A DNA stretch of 64,000 nt from Streptomyces sp. WMMC500 (GTDB taxonomy: Bacteria > Actinomycetota > Actinomycetes > Streptomycetales > Streptomycetaceae), in NCBI RefSeq assembly GCF_027497195.1, contig NZ_CP114905.1:2280001-2344000 (forward strand). The letters are read 5' to 3'. Position numbers and translations under genes: made by a program. How positions within the stretch are numbered: the first letter of the stretch is position 1; each line of letters opens with the position of its first letter. A model generated the notes under the pieces. That model was given only the letters and a program-made list of their open reading frames with translations, did not search any database and was not told the DNA's origin. Positions 26,884 through 36,021 of this stretch are shown here, piece by piece.

Positions 26884-27842
26884 GTACGGAAGCACTGGGC
26901 GGCGAGCCGGGTCCCGAGCCCACCGTCACGCCCCCCGCAGAACCCGCCGGCACCGACCCGCGCGCACTCGCCCGCGCGCGCCGGCGCCGCTCCGCGGCCC
27001 GCTTCTGGCGCGCGTACCGCCGGCAGCGCGCGGGCCTCGTGGGCCTCGTCGCGCTCGTCGTCATCGCGTTCGTGGCGCTGGCCGCGCCGCTGCTGGTCGG
27101 CGCGGACGCCGACAGCGTCACCGACGCGCCGGGCACGGCGCTGGAGGACCCCAGCACGACGTTCCCGCTGGGCACCGACCAGTTCGGCCGCTCCGTCCTC
27201 GACCTCCTCGTCCACGGAGCGCGCATCTCGCTCACCGTCGGGCTGCTGGCCGCCGCGCTGACCGTCGGCATCGGCACCCTCGTCGGCATGATCGCCGGGC
27301 ACTACGGCGGCTGGCTGTCCGGCGTGCTGATGCGCGTCACGGACTTCTTCCTCGTCATGCCGACACTCGTGCTGGCGATCGTGCTGGCCACGGTGATGTC
27401 CCGCTCGGTCACCACGGTCATCATCGCCATCGGCGTGGCGGCCTGGCCCAAGACCGCCCGGCTGGTACGGGCGCAGACGCTGGCCATCGAGGCGCGCCCG
27501 TACGTCGAGCGCGCCCGGGCGCTCGGCGGCGGGCACACGCACATCATGCTCCGGCACGTGCTGCCGAACGTGATGCCGCTGGTCCTCGCCCAGACCACCC
27601 TGGTCATCTCCGAGGCCATCCTCACCGAGGCCACGCTCGCGTTCCTCGGCCTGGGCGACCCGCAGGTCGTCTCCTGGGGCGGCATGCTCCAGGACGCCCG
27701 GGAGGCGGGCGCGATCAGCTCCGGGCACTGGTCGTTCCTGGTGCCGCCGGGCATCGCCATCGCGGTGGTCGCGCTGTGCTTCACGCTGTCCGGCCGGGCG
27801 CTGGAGTCCGTGCTCAACCCGAAGCTGGGGGTGGCGAAGTGA
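26880..27842 (+). CDS. Oligopeptide ABC transporter permease, DppC type
   Basis: The 320-residue permease starts at ATG 26880, overlapping the dppB-type stop. A charged N-terminus ([19 protein letters not shown]) precedes helix one; FPLGTDQFGRSVLDLLVHGARISL is the DppC signature, and RPYVERARALGGGHTHIMLRHVLPNVM is the EAA loop. SEAILTEATLAFLGLGDP closes the typical pattern. It pairs with the DppB-type protein to form the pore, and it overlaps the ATPase gene by 4 bases (GTGA). Confidence 0.93.
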   Translation: MSTEALGGEPGPEPTVTPPAEPAGTDPRALARARRRRSAARFWRAYRRQRAGLVGLVALVVIAFVALAAPLLVGADADSVTDAPGTALEDPSTTFPLGTDQFGRSVLDLLVHGARISLTVGLLAAALTVGIGTLVGMIAGHYGGWLSGVLMRVTDFFLVMPTLVLAIVLATVMSRSVTTVIIAIGVAAWPKTARLVRAQTLAIEARPYVERARALGGGHTHIMLRHVLPNVMPLVLAQTTLVISEAILTEATLAFLGLGDPQVVSWGGMLQDAREAGAISSGHWSFLVPPGIAIAVVALCFTLSGRALESVLNPKLGVAK

Positions 27843-28825
27843 CGCTCCTCGACGTGCGCGACCTGCACGTGACGTACGGTACGGGCGCCGAAGCCGTGCC
27901 CGCGGTGCGCGGCGTGGACCTCACCCTGGCCGCCGGGCAGAAGCTCGGCCTCGCCGGGGAGTCGGGCTGCGGCAAGTCGACGCTGGCGCTGGCGCTGCTG
28001 CGGCTGCTGCCGCGCTCGGCGCGGCTGGGCGGGGAGATCCTGCTCGACGGCGAGGACGTGCTCACCATGGCGTGGGGGCGGCTGCGCGCGGTGCGCTGGG
28101 CGGGAGCGTCGATCGTCTTCCAGGGCGCGATGCACTCGCTCAACGCCGTGCACCGCGTCCGCGACCAGATCGCCGAGCCGATCCTGCTGCACCGGCTGGA
28201 GACGTCCCAGGGTGCGGCCCGGCGGCGCGCGGAGGGGCTGCTGGAGCAGGTCGGGCTGCCGGCCGCCCGGGGCGGGGCGTACCCGCACGAGCTGTCCGGC
28301 GGCCAGCGGCAGCGGGTGATGATCGCGATGGCGCTGGCGTGCGAGCCGCGGCTGATCGTCGCCGACGAGCCGACGACGGCGCTGGACGTGATGATCCAGG
28401 CGCAGATCCTGCGGCTCATCGAGCGGCTGGTCGCCGACCAGGGCATCAGCCTGCTGATGATCAGCCACGACCTGGCGGTGCTGTCGGACACCTGCGACCG
28501 GCTGGCCGTCATGTACGCGGGCCGGATCGTCGAGGAGGGGCCGGCGCAGCGGGTGTTCACGGCGGCGGAGCACCCGTACAGCGGAGCGCTGGCGGCGGCG
28601 TTCCCGACCGTCGGCCGCGCCGCGGACCGCCGCGCACCGCAGGGCCTGCCCGGCGACCCGCCGGACCCGGCACACCTGCCGCCGGGCTGCGCGTTCCACC
28701 CGCGCTGCCCGGTGGCGCTGGAGAGCTGCGCGACGGCGGACCCGCGACTGCGGGAGGCGGGCCCGGGGCGGCGGGCGGCGTGTGTACACGTGGACAGCGT
28801 CAAGAGCGTGAAGGAGACACGGTGA
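27839..28825 (+). CDS. Oligopeptide ABC transporter ATPase, DppD type
   Basis: The 328-residue ATP-binding subunit has Walker A GESGCGKSTLAL (about 39-50), signature LSGGQRQRV, Walker B LIVADEPTTALD and switch SHDLAV. The C-terminal oligopeptide/dipeptide domain with PPGCAFHPRCP and further cysteines (VALESCAT) can bind a Fe-S cluster as in other family members. GTG 27839 overlaps the previous stop. It drives import together with the DppF-type ATPase. Confidence 0.94.
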   Translation: MTLLDVRDLHVTYGTGAEAVPAVRGVDLTLAAGQKLGLAGESGCGKSTLALALLRLLPRSARLGGEILLDGEDVLTMAWGRLRAVRWAGASIVFQGAMHSLNAVHRVRDQIAEPILLHRLETSQGAARRRAEGLLEQVGLPAARGGAYPHELSGGQRQRVMIAMALACEPRLIVADEPTTALDVMIQAQILRLIERLVADQGISLLMISHDLAVLSDTCDRLAVMYAGRIVEEGPAQRVFTAAEHPYSGALAAAFPTVGRAADRRAPQGLPGDPPDPAHLPPGCAFHPRCPVALESCATADPRLREAGPGRRAACVHVDSVKSVKETR

Positions 28826-29859
28826 GCGGGGAGCCGGCGGAGAAGGACGTAGGTGAGGACCGGGGCGGCGCCGGGGAGCCGCTACTCGCCGCCGAAGGGC
28901 TGCGGGTCGTCTTCCCCGGGCGGCACGGCGCACCGGCCGCCCGGGCGGTCGACGGCGTCAACCTGGCCATCGGCGCGGGCGAGATCGTCGCCCTCGTCGG
29001 CGAGTCCGGCTGCGGCAAGACCACCCTGGCCCGCGCGCTCCTCGGCCTGGTCCGCCCCACCGCCGGCGAGGTCGCGTTCCGCGGCTCCCCGCTGGCGTAC
29101 GGCAGCCGCGCGCTCAAGGCGTACCGCCGGCGGGTGCAGCTCGTGCTGCAGGACCCCAGCGGGTCGCTCAACCCGCGGCACACCGTCTACGACGCCGTCG
29201 CCGAGGGCCTGCGCATCCACGGCCACCGCGGCGACGAACGCGCCGCGGTTGCCTCCGCGCTCTCCCGGGCCGGTCTGCGCCCGCCGGAGCGCTTCTTCCT
29301 GCGCTACCCGCACGAGCTGTCCGGCGGGCAGCGCCAGCGCGTGGTCATCGCGGGCGCCCTCGTCCTCGACCCGGAGCTGATCGTCGCGGACGAGCCGGTG
29401 GCCTCGCTCGACGCCTCGGTGCGCGGCGAGATCCTGGCCCTGCTGCTGCGGCTCCGCGCAGAACTGGGGCTGTCCGCGCTGGTCGTCACCCACGACCTGG
29501 GGCTGGCGTGGAACATCGCGGACCGGGTGGCGGTGATGTACCTGGGCCGGATCGTGGAGGCGGGCCCGGTGGAGGAGGTGCTGACCGCGCCGCGGCACCC
29601 GTACACGAAGGCCCTGCTGTCGGTGCTGCCGGAGTCGGGGACGGAGCCGGTGGTGCTGACCGGCGAGCCGCCGGACCCGGCACGGATCCCGGGCGGCTGC
29701 CGGTTCCACGCCCGTTGCCAACACCTCGCCTCCGGCGAGGCGGCCGCGGCAGGCGTCGCGGACGCCTGCCGCGGCACGGACCTGCCGGTACTGGACGGCG
29801 CCTCGGCGGGCGTGGCCTGCCACCTGGCCGAAACGCCGACGCCGGCCCCGGCGCCGTAG
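28822..29859 (+). CDS. Oligopeptide ABC transporter ATPase, DppF type
   Basis: The 345-residue partner ATPase: Walker A GESGCGKTTLARALLG, Q-loop LVLQDPSGSLNPRHTV, signature LSGGQRQRVV, Walker B LIVADEPVASLD, switch THDLGLA, and the C-terminal IPGGCRFHARC cysteine segment. GTG 28822 has AAGGAG 8 bases upstream and overlaps the DppD-type stop. The Q-loop DPSGSLNPR is the DppF/OppF hallmark. Its stop codon lies in the loop of a 14-bp hairpin. Confidence 0.94.
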   Translation: MSGEPAEKDVGEDRGGAGEPLLAAEGLRVVFPGRHGAPAARAVDGVNLAIGAGEIVALVGESGCGKTTLARALLGLVRPTAGEVAFRGSPLAYGSRALKAYRRRVQLVLQDPSGSLNPRHTVYDAVAEGLRIHGHRGDERAAVASALSRAGLRPPERFFLRYPHELSGGQRQRVVIAGALVLDPELIVADEPVASLDASVRGEILALLLRLRAELGLSALVVTHDLGLAWNIADRVAVMYLGRIVEAGPVEEVLTAPRHPYTKALLSVLPESGTEPVVLTGEPPDPARIPGGCRFHARCQHLASGEAAAAGVADACRGTDLPVLDGASAGVACHLAETPTPAPAP

Positions 29860-29872
29860 CGCCGGGGCCGGC
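29841..29872. terminator. Hairpin at the end of the ABC operon
   Basis: GCCGGCCCCGGCGC pairs perfectly with GCGCCGGGGCCGGC (14 bp) around CGTA, with the ABC operon stop codon inside. It lies between convergent genes and can serve both. Confidence 0.75.
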
Positions 29873-29929
29873 GAGGCGACGGCGGCGTGGGCAGGCCGTC
29901 GTGCCGGGCACCGTGTCCGCCGCCGCGGG

Positions 29930-30442
29930 TCAGTTCCAGTCGCAACCGATGCCGTCGGCGTCCCTGTCGAGCCGGTGCGGGTCGCTGTCGCCGACCCAGA
30001 CCGGGCCGGCGAGATCAGGGCAGTCGACATCGGGGCCGGGCGGCGGGCCGTCCGGGTAGCCGGAGGTGTTGGCGTCCCCCGCCCGGTCGTCCGAGCCCGG
30101 GTCGGCCCCGGAGTCGCCGCCGCCGTCCGGGGGCGGCTCCGCGGTGACGGTCTCCGTCTCGGTGACCTCGACCTCGACCTTCTCGGTCCTGGTGACGGTG
30201 GGCGCGGGCTCCGGCGTCGCGGTGACCGTCTCGGTGGACTCGGCGGTGGCGGTGACGGTCGGCGCCGCTCCCGCGGCGTCCGACTCGTCGCCGCCGCCGA
30301 CGGCGGCTCCGATGCCGAAGACGACGACCGCGCCGGCCACGCCGATCGCTGTCCGGATCCGGCGGCTCCGCCGGGACGGGCCCGGGTCTGCCGCGGGTTG
30401 GCGGGGCCCCTCGGGGTGGAGCGGGTATGGCGAGTTACTCAT
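29930..30442 (-). CDS. Membrane-anchored Excalibur calcium-binding domain protein
   Basis: The 170-residue protein starts at ATG 30442 with GGGGG 3 bases upstream. A cytoplasmic N-terminus rich in Pro/Arg is followed by one helix at about 31-47 (IGVAGAVVVFGIGAAVGGG), a Thr/Val/Glu-rich stalk of TVTATAEST/TVTRTEKVEVEV repeats, and a C-terminal Excalibur motif DRDADGIGCDWN with a paired cysteine (DVDCPDL). Excalibur domains are extracellular and bind calcium in an EF-hand-like loop. The gene is convergent with the ABC operon. An upstream in-frame ATG at 30517 is less likely. Function beyond surface localisation is unknown. Confidence 0.85.
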   Translation of the reverse strand: MSNSPYPLHPEGPRQPAADPGPSRRSRRIRTAIGVAGAVVVFGIGAAVGGGDESDAAGAAPTVTATAESTETVTATPEPAPTVTRTEKVEVEVTETETVTAEPPPDGGGDSGADPGSDDRAGDANTSGYPDGPPPGPDVDCPDLAGPVWVGDSDPHRLDRDADGIGCDWN

Positions 30443-30494
30443 GATCCCCCCTGCAAATGCGTGCAGGCGGGGACAGTAGCGGCGTTCTACGCGT

Positions 30495-30536
30495 GTCCGG
30501 CAGGGGCCGGACGGCACCGTCCGGCCCCTGCCGGAC
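30495..30536 (-). terminator. Terminator of ribF
   Basis: GTCCGGCAGGGGCCGGAC and its exact complement form an 18-bp stem with a 6-base loop, 13 bases past the ribF stop. Confidence 0.8.
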
Positions 30537-30548
30537 GGCCCTCTCCGG

Positions 30549-31493
30549 TCACCGGGCCGCGGTCAGGTCGCGGCTGGCGTCGACGTCGCGGCGCATCTGG
30601 GCCTTCAGGTCCTCGACCGTGTCGAAGCGCTCCTGGCCGCGGACGAAGGCGAGGAAGTCGACGGCCACGTGCAGCCCGTACAGGTCGAGGTCGTCGCGGT
30701 CGAGCGCGTACGCCTCGACCGTCCGCTCCGTGCCGTCGAACTGCGGGTTCGTGCCCACCGAGATCGCCGCCGGCATGCGCTCGCCGACGGCGTCCAGCCA
30801 GCCCGCGTACACCCCGTCCGCGGGGATCGCCGTGTGCGGCAGCGTCTCCAGGTTGGCCGTCGGGAAGCCCAGTTCCCGGCCGCGCTGCGCGCCCCGGACG
30901 ACGATGCCCTCGACCCGGTGCGGCCGGCCCAGCACCTCCGCCGCCCCCGCGACGTCGCCGTCGGCGATCAGCCGGCGCGCGAGCGTGGAGGAGAACGGCG
31001 CGCCGTCGTCCGCGGCGCCGCTGACCTGGAGGTCGAGGACGTCCACGGTGTAGTCGTACGTCTCCCCGAGCGAGGAGAGGAACGCGACGTCGCCGGCGGC
31101 CCTGTGGCCGAAGCGGAAGTTGGGACCCTCCACCACCGCCCGCGCGTGCAACTTGTCGACCAGCACCTTCACCACGAAGTCCGCGGGCGACAGCTTCGAG
31201 AACTCCGCGGTGAACGGCAGGATCAGCAGCGCGTCCACGCCGAGGTCCGCCACCAGCTCCGCCCGCCGGTGGTGCGCGGTCAGCAGCGGGGGGTGGCTGC
31301 CGGGCCGGACGACCTCGCTGGGGTGCGGGTCGAAGGTCACGACGACCGACGCGACGCCCAGCTCCCGGGCGCGCTCCACCGTCCGGCCGATGATGAGCTG
31401 GTGGCCGCGGTGTACGCCGTCGAACGAGCCGATGGTGACGACGCTGCGCCCCCACCCCTCGGGGATGTCCTCCAAGCCACGCCAGCGCTGCAC
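30549..31493 (-). CDS. ribF: Bifunctional riboflavin kinase/FAD synthetase
   Basis: RibF phosphorylates riboflavin to FMN and adenylates FMN to FAD. The 314 residues show the nucleotidyltransferase motif GSFDGVHRGHQ (about 20-30), and the C-terminal kinase domain with RGRELGFPTANLE, GVYAGWLD, NPQFDGTERTVEAY and LDLYGLHVAVDFLAFVRGQERF. GTG 31493 (reads VQRWRGLEDIP) is chosen because GAGGAG lies 10 bases upstream and orthologues begin here. It is downstream of the trypsin-NTPase gene on the same strand. Confidence 0.95.
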   Translation of the reverse strand: MQRWRGLEDIPEGWGRSVVTIGSFDGVHRGHQLIIGRTVERARELGVASVVVTFDPHPSEVVRPGSHPPLLTAHHRRAELVADLGVDALLILPFTAEFSKLSPADFVVKVLVDKLHARAVVEGPNFRFGHRAAGDVAFLSSLGETYDYTVDVLDLQVSGAADDGAPFSSTLARRLIADGDVAGAAEVLGRPHRVEGIVVRGAQRGRELGFPTANLETLPHTAIPADGVYAGWLDAVGERMPAAISVGTNPQFDGTERTVEAYALDRDDLDLYGLHVAVDFLAFVRGQERFDTVEDLKAQMRRDVDASRDLTAAR

Positions 31494-31675
31494 TGTGCCC
31501 GCTCCTCGGTCCGCCGTTGTCGTGCCTGCCCGTACAGGACTGTCGGAAGACAAGACTGCCATGCTCGCGGCCCGGCGCAGGACCCGGGCGCCGGTCGGCC
31601 CGGCGGGACGGCCGGTTTCGTGGCCCGGCGGCCGGTACCGGCGCCGCCGTCCGCCGGACGCGCGCGCCCGCGCGG

Positions 31676-34600
31676 TCAGGACGCGCGCCGCGGGTGCGAC
31701 GTGCCGACGGCGAGCTGCGCGCTCGGCCCGAGCAGCACCGCCCACGCGTCCCGGTCCGCGGCCAGCCAGCCGCGCAGTTGGTCCGCGAACGCGGGCAGCT
31801 CGGCGGCGAGCGCCACCAGCCGCCGGTCGAAGACCGCCGCCCCCTCCGGCGTACGGGACAGCAGCAGCCCGATGCCCTGGACGAGGTCCCGCGTGCGGCA
31901 CTCCGGGCGCCCGGCCGTGGTGCGGCCGACCGCGGCGAGCAGCGCGTCGAGGACGGCGGGTTCGCGCTCGCGGTCAAGGAGTACGCCGAGCAGCTCGCGG
32001 CGCAGGGGGCGGGACGTGCGGGTCCCCGGGGCCGCGACGACCGGCGCGAGCGCACGGCGCACCACCGGCGAGTGCGCGGTCAGCAACTCGACGGCGAGCG
32101 GGAAGAGCACGGCGCGCTCGCTCTGCCCGTGCTCCAGCCGCCGGTCGACGAAGTCGGCGGCGGCCGCGGCGCCTTCGGGGTGGTGGTCGACGTACTCGCG
32201 GACGAGGTCCGCGGCGCTCCGGGCGAGCGCCGGGGTGCAGGGCCGTACGCGAGCGAGGGTGCGCAGCACGTCGGCGGCTCCCGTCCCGGGGCGGTGGAGG
32301 AGGTCCCGGAAGGCGTCGAGCACGGGCCCGGGGTGGGTGGCGAGGGCGGGGGCGAAGTCCGCGGGGGCGAGGTGCGGGTCGTCCGCGGCGAGGAGGGCCA
32401 GGGCGCGGTCGAGGTGCCCGGCGCGGCTGTGGGGGTCGCGGAGGAGCACGGCGAGGGCGGGGCCGTGGAGGGCGTCGTCGTCGGCGTGCGCGAGCAGCGC
32501 CTGCGCGGCGTAGCGGAGCAGGGCGCGGTCGGCGGCGCCGCGCGCGTGCCGGGCGGTCGCCGGCGCGTACGCGGCGGCGGCTACGCGGCGCTCCGCGCGG
32601 GGGTCGCGCGCCCAGCGGTCCACGGCGCGGCAGAGGCCGGACGGCTCGTCCTCGGCGAGCTCGGCGAGGAGTTCGGCGGCGCGCGGGTGGGCGGAGGCGA
32701 CGAGGGCCTCGGCGAGGTCGTCGACGGCGCGGGCGCGGTGGGTGTGCAGGAGCGCCTGGGCGGCGTCGGCGACGGTGGCGCCCCCGTGGGGCAGGGCGCG
32801 GTCGTCGTCGAACCAGCCGACGAGGAGCGGCTGCACGGCGGTCGGGTCGGCCTGGAGGAGCTCCCCCGCGGCGGTCAGGTACGCGGACGGGCGGCGGGTG
32901 TCCGCGGGCAGGAGGAGGCGCAGCAGGTCGAGGCGGTCGGCGAGCGGGAGGGGCAGCCGGGTGAAGAACGCGGGCCCGAAGGGGGCGAGGACGCCGGGGA
33001 GTTGGGCGGTGCCGCCGAAGCGGGCGGCATGGCCGGCGAGGCAGGTGGCGAGGCGCCGGAGCACGTGCCGGTACGGGCGGGCGTCGGGCACGCGCAGCAG
33101 GGTCTCGCCGAGCAGGTGGGCGCCCCACCAGCCGCCGTCGGCGGCGGGGGGCGTGCCGGCCCCCGGCTCCTCCGGGAACGCCGAGCGGCGGCTGACCGCG
33201 GCGTCGGCGGCGCCCAGCAGGTCCGTCAGCCGGTGCCCCAGCTCCGTACGCCCGTGCCGCCGCTCCAGCAGGAGAAGCGCCTCGACGCACGCCCCGATCC
33301 GGTGCGGCGCCACCGGCAGCGCGCGGCGCCCGGCGCCGCCGTCCGCGGAGGACGGCAGGTCGCCGGGGCGCCAGCGCTCGGAGGTCCGGTGGACGAGCAC
33401 GGCGAGGGCGGCGTCGACGTCGAGATGCGCGCCCTGCAGCCAGTCGGCGAACTCCTCGTGCGCGAAACGGTAACCGGCACCCGCGGGCACCAAGAGCCCT
33501 TCGGCGAGCACCGCGGAGGCCCAGCCGGTGAGCCCGGCGAGGTGATCCGGCACCCGCCACGGAAACAGTTCCTCGAACGCGGCCCGCTCCAACTCCCCCT
33601 GGCCGGGGCCCAGACACCGCCGCGCCGCCTCGTGCACCTGCCCGGCGACGTACGCGGCGAGCCGGCCGACGGCGGCCCCGCGCGGGCCGGCGGGGCCGGC
33701 GCCGTGGGCAAGGCGCTCGGCGACGCGCAGGCTGACGAGCGCGAGATACGCCTCGAACACCTCCCACCGCCGCGGCCCCGGGCCGACCGCGACCGCCGCG
33801 ATCCGGCGCGGCGGGCCGACACCACCGCCCGGGCCCGCGCCCGGCGCGGCGGAACCCGGTCCCGCCCCCGCGGGCGTCCCCGGGGAGCGAGCCCCCGGTA
33901 CCGCGGACACCGTCGCGACGCCCGCATCCGGCAACTCCGCCCCGCCACTGCCCGATCCGTCCCCCTCCGCGCCCTCACCCGGCAGTGGCGCCGGGGACAC
34001 AGGCCCGGCGCCCGCCCCCGGCGAGTCCGCGCCGGCGCCGATCGATGGACCTCCCGCCGCGGCTCCACCCGGCAGCGGTGCCGCGGACCCCGTGCCGGCG
34101 CTCACGCCCGGCGCCCGCACCGCGGCCGGCGGTGCAGCCGCCGCCGGTGCGGCCGGCCCCCTCCCACCCTGCGCGACGGCGTGGTCCGCAGGCGCCCCCA
34201 GACCGCGCCCCGCCCCCCGCGCCGCACCCCGGTATGCCGCCGCCGCGGCCCCGCCCGGCTGCGCCGGGCCCGCGACCCCGTACCCGTGCGACCCGGCGCC
34301 CCGCGGCAGCGCCGCGCGGACCTCCGCCAGCAGCCGCAGCGTCAGCGGGTGGCGGGCGTCCGCGGGCCGCAGGGCCGTGGCGGGGATGCCGTAGCGGGTG
34401 CGGGCCTCGCCCGCCTCCGCCGGAGTGAAGTCCCCCAGCGGCACGCACGGCGGCAGCGTCTCCGGGCACGCCTGCCCGGCGTGCAGCATCTCCGCCGGGA
34501 ACAGCGCGCCCGCCCGCTCCCAGTACTCCGGCCGGCACGCCAGCACCAGCCGTACGCCGTGCTCGCCCAGCCACTCCGCCGTGTGCGCCGTCCACTCCCC

Positions 34601-35854
34601 CAGCGCCTGCGCCAGCACCGGCGGCATCTCCTCCGGGCAGTCGAGCAGGACGAGCAACGGCCGCCCCGCGACGTGCGCTTGCGCGGCGACCGCCTCCGGC
34701 GTGGCCGTCGCCGGGTCGCCCGCGCAGCCCGCGGCGCCCGCCGCCGCGGTCACCACCCCCGCGGCGTCGCGCAGCGCGCGGGCCACGGCATCCCGTACGC
34801 CCGCGTCCGCGACCTTCAGGTCCGCGCCGCGCAGGCACACCGACGGCGCGGGTGCCGCGCCGGCGGCGCGGCGGGCCGCGAGCCGGGCGAGTTCGGTGGA
34901 CCGCCCGGTGCCGGGATGGCCGACGAGCGCGAGGACGTGCGCGGCACCGCCGAAGAACCGACCGAACTCCGCCGCCACCGCCCGCCGCTCGACGGGCTCC
35001 CCCCACACCGGCGCGGCCAGGCGTCCGGCTCCCGCGGCGCCGGCCGCGAAGGCGACGGGCCCACCCTCCGGCCCGACTCCCGTGGCCGCGACCGTCCCGC
35101 CCCGCGCACCACCGCCCGCGGCCCAGGCTCCCCCCGTCCCCGCCGCACCACCGTCCGCGACCGCACCGGCCCCCGCCGCCCCCAGCTCCAGCGCCCCCGC
35201 CAGGTTCAGGTCCCGCCCGTACGCCGCCACCTGCGCCCCGCCCCGGTCCAGCGCGTCCCCCAGGGTGCCCGCCGCGTCGTCCGCCGCCCCGCGCAGCGGC
35301 ACCGCGAGCGCCACCCCGCCGCGGTCCGCGTGCAGCGCGGTGCCGACCACGGCGACCACCGCCCCGCTCGCCGCGTCCAGCACCGGCGCGCCGCTCGCCT
35401 CACCGCCCACGCGCAGCGACTCGTGCGGGGCGAGGGCGAGTTGCCGCACCCCCTCGACGAGGTGGTAGCGATCGGTCGCGGTGTACGTGGCCGTGGCCGC
35501 GGCCACCACCCGCCCCGGCACCCGTGCCCGCGGCAGCGCGACGGCCACCTCCGCGCCGTCGTCGGGCACCGCGGCGGCGAGCGCGAACGGCCGGGCGCCG
35601 GCCAGCCCCCGGGCCCGTACGACCGCGAGGTCCGCGCCCGGCAGCGATGTGACGTCCGGGGACTCGATCAGCCACGTGTGCCCGTCGCCCGGCGCGTACA
35701 GCACCAGCCGGGTGAGCCCGTCGACGGCCTCGTGGCTGGTGAGCACGGTGCCCTCGGCGTCGACGACGAATCCGGTGCCCCGCGGGCGGCCGGCGAGGTC
35801 GCGGATGCGTACGACGGTGCCGGGCGCGCGCGGCGGCGGCGATGAATGCGGCAA
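31676..35854 (-). CDS. Trypsin-like protease fused to a STAND/AAA-type P-loop NTPase and helical repeats
   Basis: A 1392-residue protein in three parts. Residues about 10-190: chymotrypsin-fold protease, with GFVVDAEGTVLTSHEAV (His), PGADLAVVRA (Asp) and GGEASGAPVLD (Ser), so the triad is complete although the usual GNSGGP is GEASGAP. About 305-520: P-loop NTPase with Walker A GHPGTGRST (about 311), Walker B PLLVLLDCPEEM (about 400) and RLVLACRPEYW (sensor-like, about 435). A 170-residue low-complexity Pro/Gly/Ala linker follows, then about 700 residues of Ala/Leu/Arg-rich helices resembling HEAT/TPR-type repeats. TTG 35854 has GGGGAGG 7 bases upstream. The architecture is that of NTPase-gated sensor-effector proteins. 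It sits between truB and ribF. Substrate and trigger are unknown. Confidence 0.85.
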   Translation of the reverse strand: MPHSSPPPRAPGTVVRIRDLAGRPRGTGFVVDAEGTVLTSHEAVDGLTRLVLYAPGDGHTWLIESPDVTSLPGADLAVVRARGLAGARPFALAAAVPDDGAEVAVALPRARVPGRVVAAATATYTATDRYHLVEGVRQLALAPHESLRVGGEASGAPVLDAASGAVVAVVGTALHADRGGVALAVPLRGAADDAAGTLGDALDRGGAQVAAYGRDLNLAGALELGAAGAGAVADGGAAGTGGAWAAGGGARGGTVAATGVGPEGGPVAFAAGAAGAGRLAAPVWGEPVERRAVAAEFGRFFGGAAHVLALVGHPGTGRSTELARLAARRAAGAAPAPSVCLRGADLKVADAGVRDAVARALRDAAGVVTAAAGAAGCAGDPATATPEAVAAQAHVAGRPLLVLLDCPEEMPPVLAQALGEWTAHTAEWLGEHGVRLVLACRPEYWERAGALFPAEMLHAGQACPETLPPCVPLGDFTPAEAGEARTRYGIPATALRPADARHPLTLRLLAEVRAALPRGAGSHGYGVAGPAQPGGAAAAAYRGAARGAGRGLGAPADHAVAQGGRGPAAPAAAAPPAAVRAPGVSAGTGSAAPLPGGAAAGGPSIGAGADSPGAGAGPVSPAPLPGEGAEGDGSGSGGAELPDAGVATVSAVPGARSPGTPAGAGPGSAAPGAGPGGGVGPPRRIAAVAVGPGPRRWEVFEAYLALVSLRVAERLAHGAGPAGPRGAAVGRLAAYVAGQVHEAARRCLGPGQGELERAAFEELFPWRVPDHLAGLTGWASAVLAEGLLVPAGAGYRFAHEEFADWLQGAHLDVDAALAVLVHRTSERWRPGDLPSSADGGAGRRALPVAPHRIGACVEALLLLERRHGRTELGHRLTDLLGAADAAVSRRSAFPEEPGAGTPPAADGGWWGAHLLGETLLRVPDARPYRHVLRRLATCLAGHAARFGGTAQLPGVLAPFGPAFFTRLPLPLADRLDLLRLLLPADTRRPSAYLTAAGELLQADPTAVQPLLVGWFDDDRALPHGGATVADAAQALLHTHRARAVDDLAEALVASAHPRAAELLAELAEDEPSGLCRAVDRWARDPRAERRVAAAAYAPATARHARGAADRALLRYAAQALLAHADDDALHGPALAVLLRDPHSRAGHLDRALALLAADDPHLAPADFAPALATHPGPVLDAFRDLLHRPGTGAADVLRTLARVRPCTPALARSAADLVREYVDHHPEGAAAAADFVDRRLEHGQSERAVLFPLAVELLTAHSPVVRRALAPVVAAPGTRTSRPLRRELLGVLLDREREPAVLDALLAAVGRTTAGRPECRTRDLVQGIGLLLSRTPEGAAVFDRRLVALAAELPAFADQLRGWLAADRDAWAVLLGPSAQLAVGTSHPRRAS

Positions 35855-36021
35855 CGGCCAGCCTCCCCGGGTGAGCCCCAGGGCATGGCTTGCCACCGGC
35901 TGATCACGGGAAACGAGGAGTGGCGCGATGCGCCCCCCTCGACACCCGTTCGGCGTAATCCCGGCCGCCGCAGGCACCCGCCGGGGCGACCGGAACGGCG
36001 GTCACGTCCCCGGCGCAACGG

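Noticed and set aside
26100..27842. Longer 580-residue version of the DppC-type permease
   Set aside because: The upstream part overlaps the DppB-type gene in another frame; the real start is the ATGA-coupled codon at 26880.
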